6,966 nt of DNA, taken from NCBI GenBank assembly GCA_029940175.1, contig JAOZRM010000165.1:1-6966 (forward strand), given 5' to 3'. The DNA comes from Candidatus Sabulitectum sp. (GTDB lineage Bacteria > Fermentibacterota > Fermentibacteria > Fermentibacterales > JCC-6). The notes beneath the pieces are model-generated. The model did no database searches. It saw nothing but the letters and a program-made list of their open reading frames with translations, and was not told the origin of the DNA. Each line of letters starts with the position of its first letter. The stretch's first letter is position 1. Below, piece by piece: positions 6,888 to 6,966 of this stretch. The translations under genes were made by a program, and so were the position numbers.

Positions 6888-6966
6888 TACATTTTTCAGT
6901 ATTTCTTTCTCTGCTGGGTTTTACAATCAGACTGGTAAGCTCCGGTGTTGAATACATGCCTCTTCC
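6884..6966 (+). CDS. Start of a hydrophobic-N-terminus protein (3' partial)
   Basis: ATG at 6884 overlaps the previous stop as ATGA. The codon just before it in this frame is TGA (6881-6883), so no earlier in-frame start exists. The 27 whole codons give MIHFSVFLSLLGFTIRLVSS followed by GVEYMPL, a hydrophobic opening that could be a signal peptide (cleavage perhaps after the Ser-Ser-Gly) or a membrane anchor. The ATGA overlap, the open frame to the window end and the run of tightly packed genes before it support a real gene. The family cannot be told from this length. Confidence 0.62.
   Translation, partial: MIHFSVFLSLLGFTIRLVSSGVEYMPL

Overview
The window carries one tightly packed block of genes, all on the + strand: seven coding regions, of which the first and last are cut by the window edges. 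Every complete product, except perhaps the fifth downstream one, begins with a hydrophobic N-terminus that looks like a secretion signal. Recognisable families are a PorV/PorQ-type outer-membrane barrel, an M6 metalloprotease, a DUF5683-type protein and a second HExxH metalloprotease. Both proteases end in a domain like the type IX secretion (T9SS/Por) C-terminal sorting domain. This combination points to the FCB superphylum, outside typical Bacteroidetes. Candidate lineages such as Fermentibacteria/Aegiribacteria, WOR-3, Cloacimonadota or Marinimicrobia fit the style of the proteins, but that placement is inference from family resemblance and was not searched.

Layout. 1-131: the last 42 codons of a secreted protein ending in a FlgD/Ig-like C-terminal domain. 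132-188: a 57-base AT-rich gap holding the only strong Shine-Dalgarno sequence. 189-1181: PorV/PorQ-family barrel. 1181-3967: a 928-residue M6 protease carrying an eight-repeat propeller-like region and a sorting domain. 3969-4610: DUF5683-like protein. 4610-6226: a 538-residue zinc protease with a sorting domain. 6207-6887: a small propeller-like protein that probably starts at a GTG inside the previous gene. 6884-6966: start of a further hydrophobic-N-terminus protein, cut by the window end. There is no gene-free stretch longer than 57 bases, and I saw no RNA gene, mobile element, CRISPR array or convincing terminator.

How the genes may work together. In characterised T9SS, PorV is the outer-membrane shuttle that receives cargo bearing a C-terminal sorting domain and passes it to the sortase/attachment complex. 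Here a PorV/PorQ-like protein is co-transcribed and translationally coupled with two proteins that carry such domains. The simplest reading is an operon for a surface or secreted proteolysis module, with a barrel paired with its own cargo. The sortase, translocon and motor genes (PorU, SprA/Sov, PorK-N) are not in the window, so this is a cargo/acceptor cassette, not a whole secretion system. The DUF5683-like and propeller proteins have no assignable role beyond an envelope location.
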